Source: SSF53 sp036170535
Lineage (GTDB): Bacteria > Spirochaetota > Leptospiria > Leptospirales > Leptonemataceae
Length of the DNA: 29,174 bases
Assembly: GCA_036170535.1 (NCBI GenBank)
Contig: JAVHPJ010000202.1
Span: 1 to 29,174, forward strand
Reading direction: 5' to 3'
Positions within the stretch are counted from its first letter, which is position 1. The number at the start of each line of letters is the position of its first letter. Below, piece by piece: positions 18,868 through 28,004 of the stretch. The translations under genes were made by a program, and so were the position numbers. The notes under the pieces are model-generated. The model was not told the origin of the DNA. It made no database searches and was given only the letters and a program-made list of their open reading frames with translations.

Positions 18868-20532
18868 ATGGCAAAACAACCGGCACGCAGCCGCGAGGAA
18901 CAGATCCAGGACGACATACGCGATCTGCATAAACTCGGCTACGCACAACAACTGTTTCGCGAAATGGGCGGCTTCTCCAATTTCGCAATCAGCTTCTCCA
19001 TCATTTCAATCCTGACGGGCGCCGTACTGCTCTTCGGGTACGGCCTCAAGTTCGCCGGCCCGATTATCAATACGGTCGGCTGGCCTATCGTCAGCCTGTT
19101 CACGCTGTGCGTGGCGGCCAGCATGGCGGAGCTCGCGTCCGCGTATCCGACCGCAGGCGGATTGTATTTCTGGGCCTATCGACTTGGCGGCAAGGGCTGG
19201 GCCTGGATTACCGCCTGGTTTAACATGATCGGACAGGTGACGATTACGGCCGGCATTAACGTGGCCGCGTCGATCTACATCCTGGGCGCCATCACGCGCA
19301 TGTTTGATCTGCCGCCGGAAACGGAAGTGCCGATCTTTGGCGCGATGACCAACTGGTATTTCCAGATTTTTGTCATGGTTCTGATCATGATTCCGCAGGT
19401 TCTGATAAATATCTTTGGCATTAAGCTGACCGCGAAACTGAACGACTTCAGCGTTTGGTGGCACATTGGCGGCGTGGTTCTGATTGCGCTCGCACTCACT
19501 TTCTTTGGCAAACACCATAACTCGGGGTCCTTTCTGTTCAGTGCGGTGAATTCCGTCAGTCCGCTCGACGCATCTTCGGCGGAGCTGACCGCCGGAACTT
19601 TTGCGCCCGCCCTGGTATTCGGCGATTTTAAATTGGCTTCGCCGCTATTCGCAATGATTCCCGGTTTGCAGGAACTCTACAGCGCGGCGCCGTTTTTGCT
19701 GGTCTTCTTGCTGGCCATGCTTCAGGCGCAATGGACTTATACCGGTTATGACGCTTCCGCGCACGTCGCAGAAGAAACCGTCATGGCGCGATTGAACTCC
19801 GCCTGGGGCGTGTTTTTGTCCGTCGCCGTGTCGGCTGTGGTCGGCTACCTCATGATTTTGATTCTGACCTGGACGATACCGGACGGCGACATCTCGGCGA
19901 CAGCCACGGACGCCTACCCGGTGCTTTACATCATCTACAACAACCTGCCCGCGTTTCTTTCGAACCTGATCGCAGTCATCATCGGCGGCGCCATGTGGCT
20001 GTGCGGTCTGGCGTCGATCACTTCTATGGGCCGCATGTGGTACGCCTTCGCGCGCGACGACGGCATGCCGGGCTCCGGCATGATCAAGCAGATCCATCAC
20101 CGTTACCGGACGCCGGTGTGGTCGATTCTCATCACCAGCGTGCTGGCCGTGTTGATCTGCCTTTACGCTTCGGCGTTCTTTGTGGTCACGTCGATCAGCA
20201 CCATCGCCCTGTATCTGGCGTATGTGTTCCCGATCTTTCTGAACCTGCGCAACAAGTTGCGCAAACGCGGCGAATACACGCACCGCGAAGCGGCGCCCTG
20301 GAACATGGGAGCGATCGGACCGGTCATTAACGTAATTGCGATCTTCTGGGTTGCCGTAATCACCATCGTGTTTATTCTGCCGCCGAACGAGCTGGTGCTG
20401 TGGAGCTTTGTCGCTCTGAGCGCGATCTTGCTCGTTTACTGGTTCGCCTGGTCGCGCAGAAACTTCGCCGGCCCCACGGCCTCCGACGAGACGGTGCTGC
20501 GCCGGCTCGAACACGAAATCGAAGGCAAGTAG
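18868..20532 (+). CDS. APC-superfamily permease (amino acid/choline transporter type)
   Basis: A 554-residue inner-membrane transporter with about 12 hydrophobic segments. The N-terminus DLHKLGYAQQLFREMGGFSN followed by ISFSIISILTG, the PTAGGLYFWAYRLGG segment, and WTYTGYDASAHVAEET are hallmarks of the ACT (2.A.3.4) group of the APC superfamily, which carries amino acids, GABA or choline by ion coupling. The substrate cannot be told. ATG 18868 gives the family N-terminus; upstream is GC-rich without a good Shine-Dalgarno. It lies between the efflux operon and the iron-type operon, and is followed by a hairpin terminator, so it is probably its own transcript or the end of the preceding one. 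Confidence 0.88.
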   Translation: MAKQPARSREEQIQDDIRDLHKLGYAQQLFREMGGFSNFAISFSIISILTGAVLLFGYGLKFAGPIINTVGWPIVSLFTLCVAASMAELASAYPTAGGLYFWAYRLGGKGWAWITAWFNMIGQVTITAGINVAASIYILGAITRMFDLPPETEVPIFGAMTNWYFQIFVMVLIMIPQVLINIFGIKLTAKLNDFSVWWHIGGVVLIALALTFFGKHHNSGSFLFSAVNSVSPLDASSAELTAGTFAPALVFGDFKLASPLFAMIPGLQELYSAAPFLLVFLLAMLQAQWTYTGYDASAHVAEETVMARLNSAWGVFLSVAVSAVVGYLMILILTWTIPDGDISATATDAYPVLYIIYNNLPAFLSNLIAVIIGGAMWLCGLASITSMGRMWYAFARDDGMPGSGMIKQIHHRYRTPVWSILITSVLAVLICLYASAFFVVTSISTIALYLAYVFPIFLNLRNKLRKRGEYTHREAAPWNMGAIGPVINVIAIFWVAVITIVFILPPNELVLWSFVALSAILLVYWFAWSRRNFAGPTASDETVLRRLEHEIEGK

Positions 20533-20572
20533 TCGCTCAGCCCGGATCTCCGGCCGGATGATTCACGAAGCT

Positions 20573-20603
20573 CCCGCCCGACGTCGCCGCGACGCCGGGC
20601 GGG
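20573..20603 (+). terminator. Hairpin terminator after the permease
   Basis: Two 15-base arms starting CCCGCCCG and ending CGGGCGGG pair with one mismatch around a very short loop, followed by a weak pyrimidine run (TCTTCT). It sits 41 bases past the permease stop and separates that gene from the next operon. Confidence 0.6.
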
Positions 20604-20707
20604 TCTTCTGCTCCGGCACGATTGCCCGGAGTGCTTACGCGCCGCATTCCCGGACTCGCCCCCGCATTGTTTGAGATCTCGTCGCTCCCCGCGCCGCCAC
20701 CATGACA

Positions 20708-20722
20708 TGAGATTGAGTCTCA
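20708..20722. promoter_or_regulatory. Fur-box-like palindrome before the iron-type operon
   Basis: TGAGATTGAGTCTCA is a 7-1-7 inverted repeat with one arm mismatch and resembles the GC-adapted Fur consensus TGAGAATxATTCTCA. An AT-rich stretch (ATTTTTATTG) follows, and the first downstream start codon is ATG 20767. The genes that follow (porin, imelysins, di-heme protein) are of the type often iron-regulated, which supports a Fur or Fur-family site. Confidence 0.5.
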
Positions 20723-20766
20723 TTTTTATTGACGGAGCGGCCCTGGCGCAGGCGTCTGGCAGAATC

Positions 20767-20979
20767 ATGTCCTCATCCGACGCCGATTCCCGGAACCATC
20801 GTCTGACGCCCGTCTATTCCACGCCCAATTGCGCGATCTGGCGCTGCAGCTGCGGAACCTATCACGTCCAGATCGGCAACGCGCACTTGCAGATGTGCGA
20901 GACCGTCCTGATCGAGACCGGGCGCACCCTCGGCTGGATGGCGGCGCGGGCGACGGACGCCGGCCACCTCAGCAATTAG
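20767..20979 (+). CDS. Small Cys/His-rich hypothetical protein, 70 aa
   Basis: No named family is recognised. The stretch AIWRCSCGTYHVQIGNAHLQ followed by MCE has a CxC, two His and a further Cys, enough to bind a metal ion. The frame extends upstream to 20671, but I chose ATG 20767 because the earlier part crosses the Fur-box-like palindrome and is basic and non-protein-like. It ends 30 bases before the likely porin start on the same strand. Its position as first gene after the operator suggests it is iron- or metal-linked; this is inference. Confidence 0.6.
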   Translation: MSSSDADSRNHRLTPVYSTPNCAIWRCSCGTYHVQIGNAHLQMCETVLIETGRTLGWMAARATDAGHLSN

Positions 20980-21009
20980 GCGCCCGAATTGCGACGTACT
21001 GGCCCAATA

Positions 21010-22614
21010 ATGAGACTGAGTCCTATTTTAATTATCAAAATTCTTCGGCCGAGCCTGGGCCTGGCCGTGGGACTCGCCCTGTTGGGACCGACGACCGGCC
21101 GCCGCCTCGGCGCCGAACCGGTTCCGAGCGTGGAAGAGCGCCTGAGCGCTCTAGAGGAGCGACTCGAACAAACGAACCTGGGCCGGGCGACCCGCGTGTA
21201 TGCCAGCGAACAGGGCCTGGGCCCGGCCGCCTCCGGCGTGTACCATGCCGAACCCGGTCTCGCCTTTGGCGGCTACGGCGAAATCCAGTACGTCAATTTT
21301 AAGAGCGAATACCGCGCCGACCAGACCGATCTTACGCGCTTTATACTCTACGCCGGTTACCGTTTTAATAGTTGGATCGTGTTCAACTCGGAGATCGAAT
21401 ACGAACACGCCGGGGCCGAAGGTTCCGCCATCGCAAGCGAAGCCGATACAGGCTCGGGAACAGTACGGCAGGAGAGTTTTAACGAAGCGGGCGCCATAAT
21501 CGAAATGGCCTATCTCGATTTCGAGTTCAGGCCGGAGGCGCGACTGGCGCTCGGTCTTAACCTGGTTCCAATCGGCATTACTAACTACAAACACGAACCG
21601 ACCACGTTTGCGTCCGTGCGCCGCCCGCAGACGGAGACCTTTGTGATTCCGACCACCTGGCGCGAACACGGCGCAATTCTGCACGGCGAACTGTTCGCTG
21701 CGGCTCTGCGCTATCGCGCCGGAGTGATGACCGGACTGCGCGCGCAGGATTTTGATAATGCGAACTGGATCCGGGCTGGACGCAGCAACGGATCGGAAAC
21801 CCGATCGGAGGGACTGGCGGCGCTGGTAAATCTTGAATTCACCGGCATTGAGGGACTGGTCATCGGCGGGACCTACTACGCCGGTTCGGCCGGACAAAAC
21901 GAAATTGCAAAAGCCGACTTTGCCAACACGCGCCTGCCCTACGAAGAATTTTTTGGGAACGATGTGATCGGCCGACTTGCGGCCGACGGAATCCGCGCCG
22001 GCAAGACGGCGAACGTCACGGTTTTTCTGACGGAAGCGCACATCGAATACCAGAACGGACCGTATTATTTGCGCGCCCTTGCCGCGCGCGGTTGGATGTC
22101 GGAAGAAGACGCCCGCGCAGTAAATCGTGCGACCGGTTTTAACGTCGGCCGAGCGGCGGAAGGCGCCTACGCCGAAATCGGCTTTGATCTTTTGAGCCTG
22201 ATCCAGAGCCGCTACCGCTTGTTCGCCTATGTGCGAAACGAATACGTAAACACCCAGAAAGAAACAGTTACCCGCTACGCGGGCGGCGAGGACGATTTAA
22301 ACGACGTGATTTGCGCCGCGGTTCGTTTCTGCCGCGTTTCCGGCGATCTGGCGCGCGGCAATCGCGACCTGGGGGTCATCGAGAGCTTTGACCCGGCGCA
22401 AGAACTCTACGGAGTGCGCGGCGTCGCAGATCGCGCCAGCGATCGGCGCATCGTTTCCGGCGGATTTGCGTTTTATCCGGAAGAGCGCATTGTGCTCAAA
22501 ATCGACTACGAACGAGCGAATTCCAGTTCCGACTACGGCGGCGACATTGAAGCGCGCAACGTTTTTAACAACAAGATTGATCGAATCAATTTGGGCCTTG
22601 GCTTCATTTTTTAA
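21010..22614 (+). CDS. Outer-membrane porin, OprO/OprP-like
   Basis: A 534-residue outer-membrane beta-barrel protein. The signal peptide is residues 1 to about 34 (hydrophobic core LGLAVGLALLG), then a short coiled coil (VEERLSALEERLEQ) as in trimeric OprP-type porins. The barrel starts with FGGYGEIQYVNFKSEY and continues with alternating strands such as RFILYAGYRFNSWIVFNSEI. The last residues (INLGLGFIF) end in Phe, the usual signal for barrel assembly. The frame also allows ATG 20989, but 21010 gives the cleaner signal peptide. A second Fur-like sequence overlaps this start. Substrate is unknown; context suggests uptake linked to iron limitation. Confidence 0.8.
   Translation: MRLSPILIIKILRPSLGLAVGLALLGPTTGRRLGAEPVPSVEERLSALEERLEQTNLGRATRVYASEQGLGPAASGVYHAEPGLAFGGYGEIQYVNFKSEYRADQTDLTRFILYAGYRFNSWIVFNSEIEYEHAGAEGSAIASEADTGSGTVRQESFNEAGAIIEMAYLDFEFRPEARLALGLNLVPIGITNYKHEPTTFASVRRPQTETFVIPTTWREHGAILHGELFAAALRYRAGVMTGLRAQDFDNANWIRAGRSNGSETRSEGLAALVNLEFTGIEGLVIGGTYYAGSAGQNEIAKADFANTRLPYEEFFGNDVIGRLAADGIRAGKTANVTVFLTEAHIEYQNGPYYLRALAARGWMSEEDARAVNRATGFNVGRAAEGAYAEIGFDLLSLIQSRYRLFAYVRNEYVNTQKETVTRYAGGEDDLNDVICAAVRFCRVSGDLARGNRDLGVIESFDPAQELYGVRGVADRASDRRIVSGGFAFYPEERIVLKIDYERANSSSDYGGDIEARNVFNNKIDRINLGLGFIF
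21011..21025. promoter_or_regulatory. Second, weaker Fur-like sequence overlapping the porin start
   Basis: TGAGACTGAGTCCTA shares the TGAGAxTGAGTC core with the palindrome at 20708-20722 but pairs in only five of seven positions. It lies on the first codons of the porin. An AT-rich stretch (TATTTTAATTATCAAAATT) follows it, as AT-rich DNA follows the first copy. Confidence 0.3.
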
Positions 22615-22636
22615 CAGACAAACCCGGAGAACGACT

Positions 22637-23827
22637 ATGAGAACATTCACCACAATTCAGACGGCGGCGAGGACTGCGCTGCTGGCCGCGGTCCTCGCAC
22701 TGAACGGCTGCACGGCGCTCGGCCTTGCCGAGGAAGAGGACGACGACACGACCTTGTTCGCCGCGCTCGGACTGGCCGCAGTCGCCGGCGGCTCAGAAGC
22801 GACCGCCGTACGCGATTACGCCAATGTCGCGTATCTGCAATATACGGACGCCCACGCCGCGGCGGTGAATTTGCAGACTGCCGTCAACGCGCTTGTGGCC
22901 AACCGCACCGCCGGCAACCTGACTGCGGCGCGTTCAGCGTGGACGACCGCGCGGCAGATTTACGGCGTTACGGAGGCGTTGCGGTTCAGCAAGGGACCGA
23001 TCGACAATCCGGCGCTATTTTCCGAAGGCGGTTCGGAGCTCGAGCCCCTGATCAACGCCTGGCCGCTGGACGAAGTTACCATTACAAACTACATCGCCGG
23101 CGCCGGCGCGATCACGCGCGCGGATCTGATCGGGGCGAACGGCGCGGGCGGCGAAGAAGATGTAAAACTGGGCTGGCATGCAATCGAGTTTTTGCTCTGG
23201 GGCTCCGACGCGGCCGCCGGGGGGCCTTCGGCCAGCGTTACGGCCGCGGATTTTAATACGGCCCGTCGTCAGCAATACATCGTCGTCGTAACGGACACGC
23301 TGGTCGACCACCTGCGCATTGTGCGCGACGCCTGGAATCCGGCCGGAGGTTCGTACTACGCGGCCTTTACTGCGTCGCCGCGCGCGTCGCTCGACAATGC
23401 GCTGACGGGCATGGCCACGTTCTCCGGCGGCGAATGGGGCGGCGAACGCTTCGAAGCCCTGGATACGAGCGATCAAGAAAACGAACACTCCTGCTTCAGC
23501 GATACGACCAAACAGGATTTCTTCTACAACTCGCAAGGCTTCCTGAATTTGTTCTCCGGCGTATACGGATCGTACAGCGGCCGCGGACTCTCAGCCGTCT
23601 ACGCCGGCTCAACCGCGGATCAACTCAAAAGCGACATCGCCGCAGCGCGCGACGTATTCTCCGCCAACACTGCATGGTTTTACGATGACGTGGTTCAGGG
23701 CGGCGCTTCGACGGAGCGCACGGGGCTGCAAAATGTGCGCGTCCTGATCGGCCAGACGATTGCGGACCGATTTGTGCAGGGTGCGCGCGCCGCAGGCTAC
23801 AACCCCACGATTGGCGGCGGACAATAA
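22637..23827 (+). CDS. Imelysin-family (M75) lipoprotein, LruB-like
   Basis: A 396-residue lipoprotein with lipobox ALNGC (Cys25). The imelysin GxHxxE motif is intact in LGWHAIEFLLWGSD (His181, Glu184). The region near RFEALDTSDQENEHSCFSDT is typical of imelysin/insulin-cleaving membrane protease-like proteins, whose members are mostly iron-regulated and whose protease role is disputed. ATG 22637 was chosen because GGAGA lies upstream and the lipoprotein signal begins there, although the frame opens earlier at 22388 inside the porin. Gap to the porin is 22 bases and to the next gene 41, so they are probably cotranscribed. Leptospira LruB is the comparison I had in mind. Confidence 0.88.
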   Translation: MRTFTTIQTAARTALLAAVLALNGCTALGLAEEEDDDTTLFAALGLAAVAGGSEATAVRDYANVAYLQYTDAHAAAVNLQTAVNALVANRTAGNLTAARSAWTTARQIYGVTEALRFSKGPIDNPALFSEGGSELEPLINAWPLDEVTITNYIAGAGAITRADLIGANGAGGEEDVKLGWHAIEFLLWGSDAAAGGPSASVTAADFNTARRQQYIVVVTDTLVDHLRIVRDAWNPAGGSYYAAFTASPRASLDNALTGMATFSGGEWGGERFEALDTSDQENEHSCFSDTTKQDFFYNSQGFLNLFSGVYGSYSGRGLSAVYAGSTADQLKSDIAAARDVFSANTAWFYDDVVQGGASTERTGLQNVRVLIGQTIADRFVQGARAAGYNPTIGGGQ

Positions 23828-23868
23828 ACGCAGCGGCAAGCTGAGTCAACGACAGGAGCGAAGAAGCT

Positions 23869-25344
23869 ATGAACGCGCAACTGTGGACGCGCCTTGCGGC
23901 GGCGCTGATGCCGCTCCTCGCGGGAATCGCCTGCGAACCAAGCTTTGAGGCGAACGACGTCTCGTTCGCCCTGGCCCTTGCCGCGCTTTTGAACGACGGG
24001 TACGAACCCGGCGAGGAATTCAGCGGCGGCGCAACCACGCAGTTCATCTTCAACACGGAGGCCTTTGATCTGCCGGCGGCTAATTTGAGTTCCGCTCGCC
24101 GGCAAACCTTCTTTACGGCCAATGCTTCGTTTGATCTCAACTGGGTGACAGCGCCGTCCGCCGCAAAAGACGGTCTGGGACCGACCTTTAACAATACAAG
24201 CTGCGACGGGTGTCACGTCGGCGACGGGCGCGGCGCCCCGCCCGCTGGCGGCGGCAGCGTCTTTAACACCATGTTGTTTCGCATTTCGGGGCCCGGCGCG
24301 GACGGCGTAACCGGCGGTCCGGCGCCGCTGGGCGATTACGGAACCCAGTTCAACAATCGAGCGATTGCGGGCGTAGCGACCGAAGGCGTTGTCAGCGTGA
24401 GTTACGCGGAAGAGCCGGGCTCGTTTCCGGATGGCGAAGCGTATTCTTTGCGTCGGCCCATCTACAACTTTCTCTGGAATACGAATTTTAACGGCAGCGC
24501 GGGCGCGGCGCCGACCACGCAGGGCGCGGACTACTTTGTTTCGCCGCGCGTGGCGCCGGCCGTGTACGGACTCGGACTCATCAGCGCCATACCGGAAGCC
24601 GCAATCCTGAGCCGGGCGGACGAAAACGACGCTGACGGAGACGGCGTTTCCGGACGCGCTAACTACGTCTACCGTCACGCAAGCGGCGCGACGCGCCTCG
24701 GCCGCTTCGGCTGGAAGTTGAACCAGCCGGATTTGCCCCAGCAAAATCAAAGCGCTTTTATCGGCGACATCGGCATTACAAGTCCGTTGTTCACCGCCGA
24801 GAATTGTCCCGGCCAGCAGGCGGCGGGCGCTTGCGGCGCGGCCGTAAGCGGCGGCAGCCCGGAGATCGACGCTGCAAATGTAGATTTAATCAATCTTTAT
24901 ACGCATCTCGTGGCGGTTCCAGGGCGGCGCGATTTTCGCAACGCGGATGTCATCGCGGGCAAGCGACTCTTTCGCACTATCGGCTGCGCCGCCTGTCACG
25001 CGCCGGGGTATCGCACCGGGGATCTCGCCGGCTTTCCGGAGGTTTCCAATCAGCTGATCCGGCCTTACAGCGATTTTTTGCTGCACGACATGGGCGACGA
25101 TCTGGCGGACGGCCGGACGGATTTTCTGGCGAACGGACGAGAATGGCGCACGGCGCCTTTGTGGGGCGCGGGACTCATCCCGACGGTGAATCAACACAAC
25201 AACCTGCTGCATGACGGCCGCGCGCGCGGCTTTCAGGAAGCGATTCTCTGGCACGGCGGCGAGGCGGAAGCGAGTCGTAATCGCTACCGCGGCCTGAGCC
25301 GAACGGAGCGCGCGCAAATTTTACGTTTCCTGGAGTCGCTCTAG
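23869..25344 (+). CDS. Di-heme thiol oxidoreductase-like lipoprotein (DUF1111)
   Basis: A 491-residue exported protein with a probable lipoprotein signal (LLAGIAC, Cys22). It has two c-type heme sites: CDGCH (Cys112, Cys115, His116) and CAACH (Cys373, Cys376, His377). Stretches such as LGPTFNNTSCDGCHVGDGRG, DADGDGVSGRANYV and FGWKLNQPDL are typical of the DUF1111 family related to di-heme peroxidases. Members are usually encoded beside imelysin genes and linked to iron acquisition. AGGAG lies about ten bases before ATG 23869. A cytochrome-c maturation system must exist elsewhere. Exact reaction is unknown. Confidence 0.88.
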   Translation: MNAQLWTRLAAALMPLLAGIACEPSFEANDVSFALALAALLNDGYEPGEEFSGGATTQFIFNTEAFDLPAANLSSARRQTFFTANASFDLNWVTAPSAAKDGLGPTFNNTSCDGCHVGDGRGAPPAGGGSVFNTMLFRISGPGADGVTGGPAPLGDYGTQFNNRAIAGVATEGVVSVSYAEEPGSFPDGEAYSLRRPIYNFLWNTNFNGSAGAAPTTQGADYFVSPRVAPAVYGLGLISAIPEAAILSRADENDADGDGVSGRANYVYRHASGATRLGRFGWKLNQPDLPQQNQSAFIGDIGITSPLFTAENCPGQQAAGACGAAVSGGSPEIDAANVDLINLYTHLVAVPGRRDFRNADVIAGKRLFRTIGCAACHAPGYRTGDLAGFPEVSNQLIRPYSDFLLHDMGDDLADGRTDFLANGREWRTAPLWGAGLIPTVNQHNNLLHDGRARGFQEAILWHGGEAEASRNRYRGLSRTERAQILRFLESL

Positions 25345-25385
25345 GCGCGCGATCGCGCCCGGCGCTGTCAGTCGAGCAAACCAAC

Positions 25386-26627
25386 ATGAAAACATTTTGT
25401 ACTGCAAACATCCGGCAAGTCAGGCGACGACAGCCCGGTTTCGTCGTCCGTGCGATTCGGGCAGGCGCCTGGCTTGCAATTTTTTCATGCAGCGGTCTCG
25501 TCTCCTGCGACGCAGGCCGCCTTGGACCGGATGCGCTCCTGGTCGCCTTTCCGCCGGGGCCGGACGTCGCGGGCGTATTAAACTTCTTTGCGCTGGAATT
25601 CGCCGCGCCGGCGTACTTCGATCTGGAACAGAGCGCCGCCGCTTTGGACCAGGCGGCTCTGGAGTTCCAGACAGCGCCAGGACCGACGACGCTCGCAAAC
25701 CTGCGCACGCGCTGGCGTGCAAGTCAGGATCGTTTAAAGACGACCGAGATTATTTTTTTCGGGCCGGCGAGCGACAGTTCGCTGTATGCGCGCCTGGATT
25801 GCTGGTCGCGCGGCTTCACCTTGTGCGCGAGACCCGGCGATTGCGCGACAACCATCGACGGCGTGATCGCCGGCGCCGGGACGATTAACAGCGCATCAAT
25901 CGAAGCCAGCGGAGTGCGCGTACGCGGCCTGCCGGCCATTGAATATCTGATCTACGACGACGGCGCCGGCGACGCCTCGTCCGCCGCCGTCGTCGCCGCG
26001 TTAAACGGACGTCGGCTGCAATACCTGCGCGCCGTCGCCGCAAACGTACGCGATCGGTCGCGCGATCTGCGGCGCGCGTGGGACCCGGCCAGCGGAAATT
26101 ATGCGCGCGAGCTGACGAACGCCGGCGCCGGAGGACAATTTATGCGCCGTTCGGACGCTTTGAGCTGGATCGTTCAGCAAATGATATTAATCGTAGAAAA
26201 CGTCCGCGATGCAAAACTGGGCGGACCGGCGGGCTTCACGGTCAAGAGCGCCGGAGTGAAAAGTCCGGCCCTGCTCGAATCGCGCTTCAGCCGCACTTCG
26301 CTCGCCGATATGCGCGCGGCGCTCGCCGGCCTGCGCAGCGTTTACACGGGCGAGTACGGCGGCCGAACGGGAACGGGCTTTTCCGTGATCGCGCTTGATC
26401 GCAATCCCGATCTCGATTCGCAGGTGCGCAAGGCGCTGGACGCAAATCTGGCGCAGATCGATGCAATTACGGTGAAATACGGCGACCTGGAAACGGCGCT
26501 GGCCGCGGACGCTCCCGAAACGAACGCGCTGTTCGCCAGCCTCAAGGAACTCCTGATCCTGGTTTCCGCGGATCTGGTTTCCGCCTCCGGAACAAATCCA
26601 GGAGCAAGTCCCAATGACGGCGATTGA
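25386..26627 (+). CDS. Second imelysin-like lipoprotein
   Basis: A 413-residue lipoprotein with an unusually long basic N-region and lipobox LVSC (Cys41). The metal-like motif is the GLPAIEYLIY variant (181-190, Glu186), in which Pro replaces the His of GxHxxE; this variant is common in the second imelysin gene of such loci. Five other Cys residues occur, including DCWSRGFTLCARPGDC. It follows the di-heme gene by 41 bases and overlaps the HTTM gene by 14 bases. No strong Shine-Dalgarno is seen before ATG 25386; a shorter start is possible but would cut into the signal. Binding, not proteolysis, is more likely given the missing His. Confidence 0.8.
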   Translation: MKTFCTANIRQVRRRQPGFVVRAIRAGAWLAIFSCSGLVSCDAGRLGPDALLVAFPPGPDVAGVLNFFALEFAAPAYFDLEQSAAALDQAALEFQTAPGPTTLANLRTRWRASQDRLKTTEIIFFGPASDSSLYARLDCWSRGFTLCARPGDCATTIDGVIAGAGTINSASIEASGVRVRGLPAIEYLIYDDGAGDASSAAVVAALNGRRLQYLRAVAANVRDRSRDLRRAWDPASGNYARELTNAGAGGQFMRRSDALSWIVQQMILIVENVRDAKLGGPAGFTVKSAGVKSPALLESRFSRTSLADMRAALAGLRSVYTGEYGGRTGTGFSVIALDRNPDLDSQVRKALDANLAQIDAITVKYGDLETALAADAPETNALFASLKELLILVSADLVSASGTNPGASPNDGD

Positions 26628-27960
26628 GCGCTTATGCGCGCGGCTCGCGCGACCGGTTCCCGCCGATTCTCTGGCCGCGTTGCGCATTGTGTTTGGCGCG
26701 CTCATTGTGTGGCTCGCCGCGCGTTATCTGTGGAATGAATGGCCGGAAAAATACTATGCGGCGCCCGTGTTTCATTTTAAGTATTACGGTCTCGGTTGGG
26801 CGCCTGAGATAAGCGGCGGCGCCGGCCTGTATTTGCTTTTCGGCGCTTTGCTCGCTTCCGGATTGTTCGTCGCGCTGGGCCTGTTCTATCGATTCGCCGC
26901 AGCGGCGTGTTTTGTTCTGTTTGTATGGTTTCAAGCCCAGGACGCAACACAGTATCTGAATCACTATTACCTGGTTGCATTGCTGGCGCTGCTCTTCTGT
27001 TTCACCTCGCCGCATCGGCTCTATTCGCTCGACGCGTGGCGCAGACCGGAAACCGAATGCGCCGAGATCGCCGCGTGGCAGCCGGCGCTTTTTCGGTTTC
27101 AATTGAGCCTTGTATATCTCTACGGCGCGCTTGCAAAAGTCAATGCGGACTGGCTGTTGTACGGCGAACCGATGGGCGCGTGGCTTGCGGTACGCAATGA
27201 CGCCGGACTCATCGGCCAATTCGCCGCACTGCCCGGATTCGCACTGGCGGTTTCATGGGCCGGGTTTTTATTCGATTTGTGCGTGGTTCCGGCGTTGCTC
27301 TGGCGCAGAACCCGAATCGCCGCATACCTGACGCTGATTGTGTTTCATCTGCTTACGCGCGAGCTGTTTCAGATCGGGCTTTTTCCGTGGATCATGATCG
27401 CCTGCACGCCGATTTTCTTCCGATACGATTGGCCGCAGACGCTCCTCCAGCGCCTGCGCGTTGCGCCGCAAACGCGACGCGGAGCGACATCATCCGGCGC
27501 TGCGCAAGGCGGCGCGCCGAACTGGCGCATGGCGCTTTCAGGTTTATTTGCGCTCGTCCAGTGCCTGACGCCCTTGCGACTGTATCTTTATCCGGGCGAC
27601 GTGCGTTGGACGGAACAGGGTTTCCGCTTCGCCTGGCGCATTATGGCGATGCAGAAGTCCGGAACGATCGAGTATCGGCTCTACGATTGCGAAAACAACG
27701 CAACCTGGATCGAAAACCCCCGCGCGGGCCTGACGGCCTTTCAATACAATATGCTCTCCACGCAACCCGACTTTATTCTTCAGTATGCGCATTACCTCGC
27801 GCAAACGCATCGAGACCAGGGGCGCGCCTGCGTGGCGGTGCGCGCCGACGCGCGCGTTTCATTAAACGGAGCGCCGGCGCGGCCGCTCGTAGATCCCGAA
27901 CGAGATCTGACGCGCGTCGAAGACTGCTTGCTCTGCGACCGCGACTGGATTCTGCACTGA
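26614..27960 (+). CDS. HTTM-domain membrane protein, vitamin-K-dependent gamma-carboxylase-like
   Basis: A 448-residue inner-membrane protein with several hydrophobic segments. YLYGALAKVNADWLLYGEPM (Lys175) resembles the conserved AKxNxDWLxGxP core of the HTTM/VKGC family, and LTRELFQIGLFPWIMI is also typical. In animals VKGC carboxylates Glu side chains; bacterial homologues lack known substrates, and Leptospira is known to carry one. The soluble C-terminal part (about residue 330 onward) is shorter than in animal VKGC and ends CLLCDRDW. It overlaps the imelysin gene by 14 bases, so it belongs to the same operon. Confidence 0.85.
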   Translation: MTAIERLCARLARPVPADSLAALRIVFGALIVWLAARYLWNEWPEKYYAAPVFHFKYYGLGWAPEISGGAGLYLLFGALLASGLFVALGLFYRFAAAACFVLFVWFQAQDATQYLNHYYLVALLALLFCFTSPHRLYSLDAWRRPETECAEIAAWQPALFRFQLSLVYLYGALAKVNADWLLYGEPMGAWLAVRNDAGLIGQFAALPGFALAVSWAGFLFDLCVVPALLWRRTRIAAYLTLIVFHLLTRELFQIGLFPWIMIACTPIFFRYDWPQTLLQRLRVAPQTRRGATSSGAAQGGAPNWRMALSGLFALVQCLTPLRLYLYPGDVRWTEQGFRFAWRIMAMQKSGTIEYRLYDCENNATWIENPRAGLTAFQYNMLSTQPDFILQYAHYLAQTHRDQGRACVAVRADARVSLNGAPARPLVDPERDLTRVEDCLLCDRDWILH

Positions 27961-28004
27961 ACTTGCAGCAGACGGAGTCGCGGCGCAGTATGAACCAAGG
28001 CGCC

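Noticed and set aside
19645..20514. 289-codon minus-strand frame opposite the permease
   Set aside because: Its His/Arg/Asp-rich translation mirrors the hydrophobic permease codons; no family features are seen.
25344..25359. Hairpin between the di-heme and second imelysin genes (GGCGCG, 4-nt loop, CGCGCC)
   Set aside because: A 6-bp GC stem without a T tract in 60% GC DNA is likely by chance, and the genes look cotranscribed.
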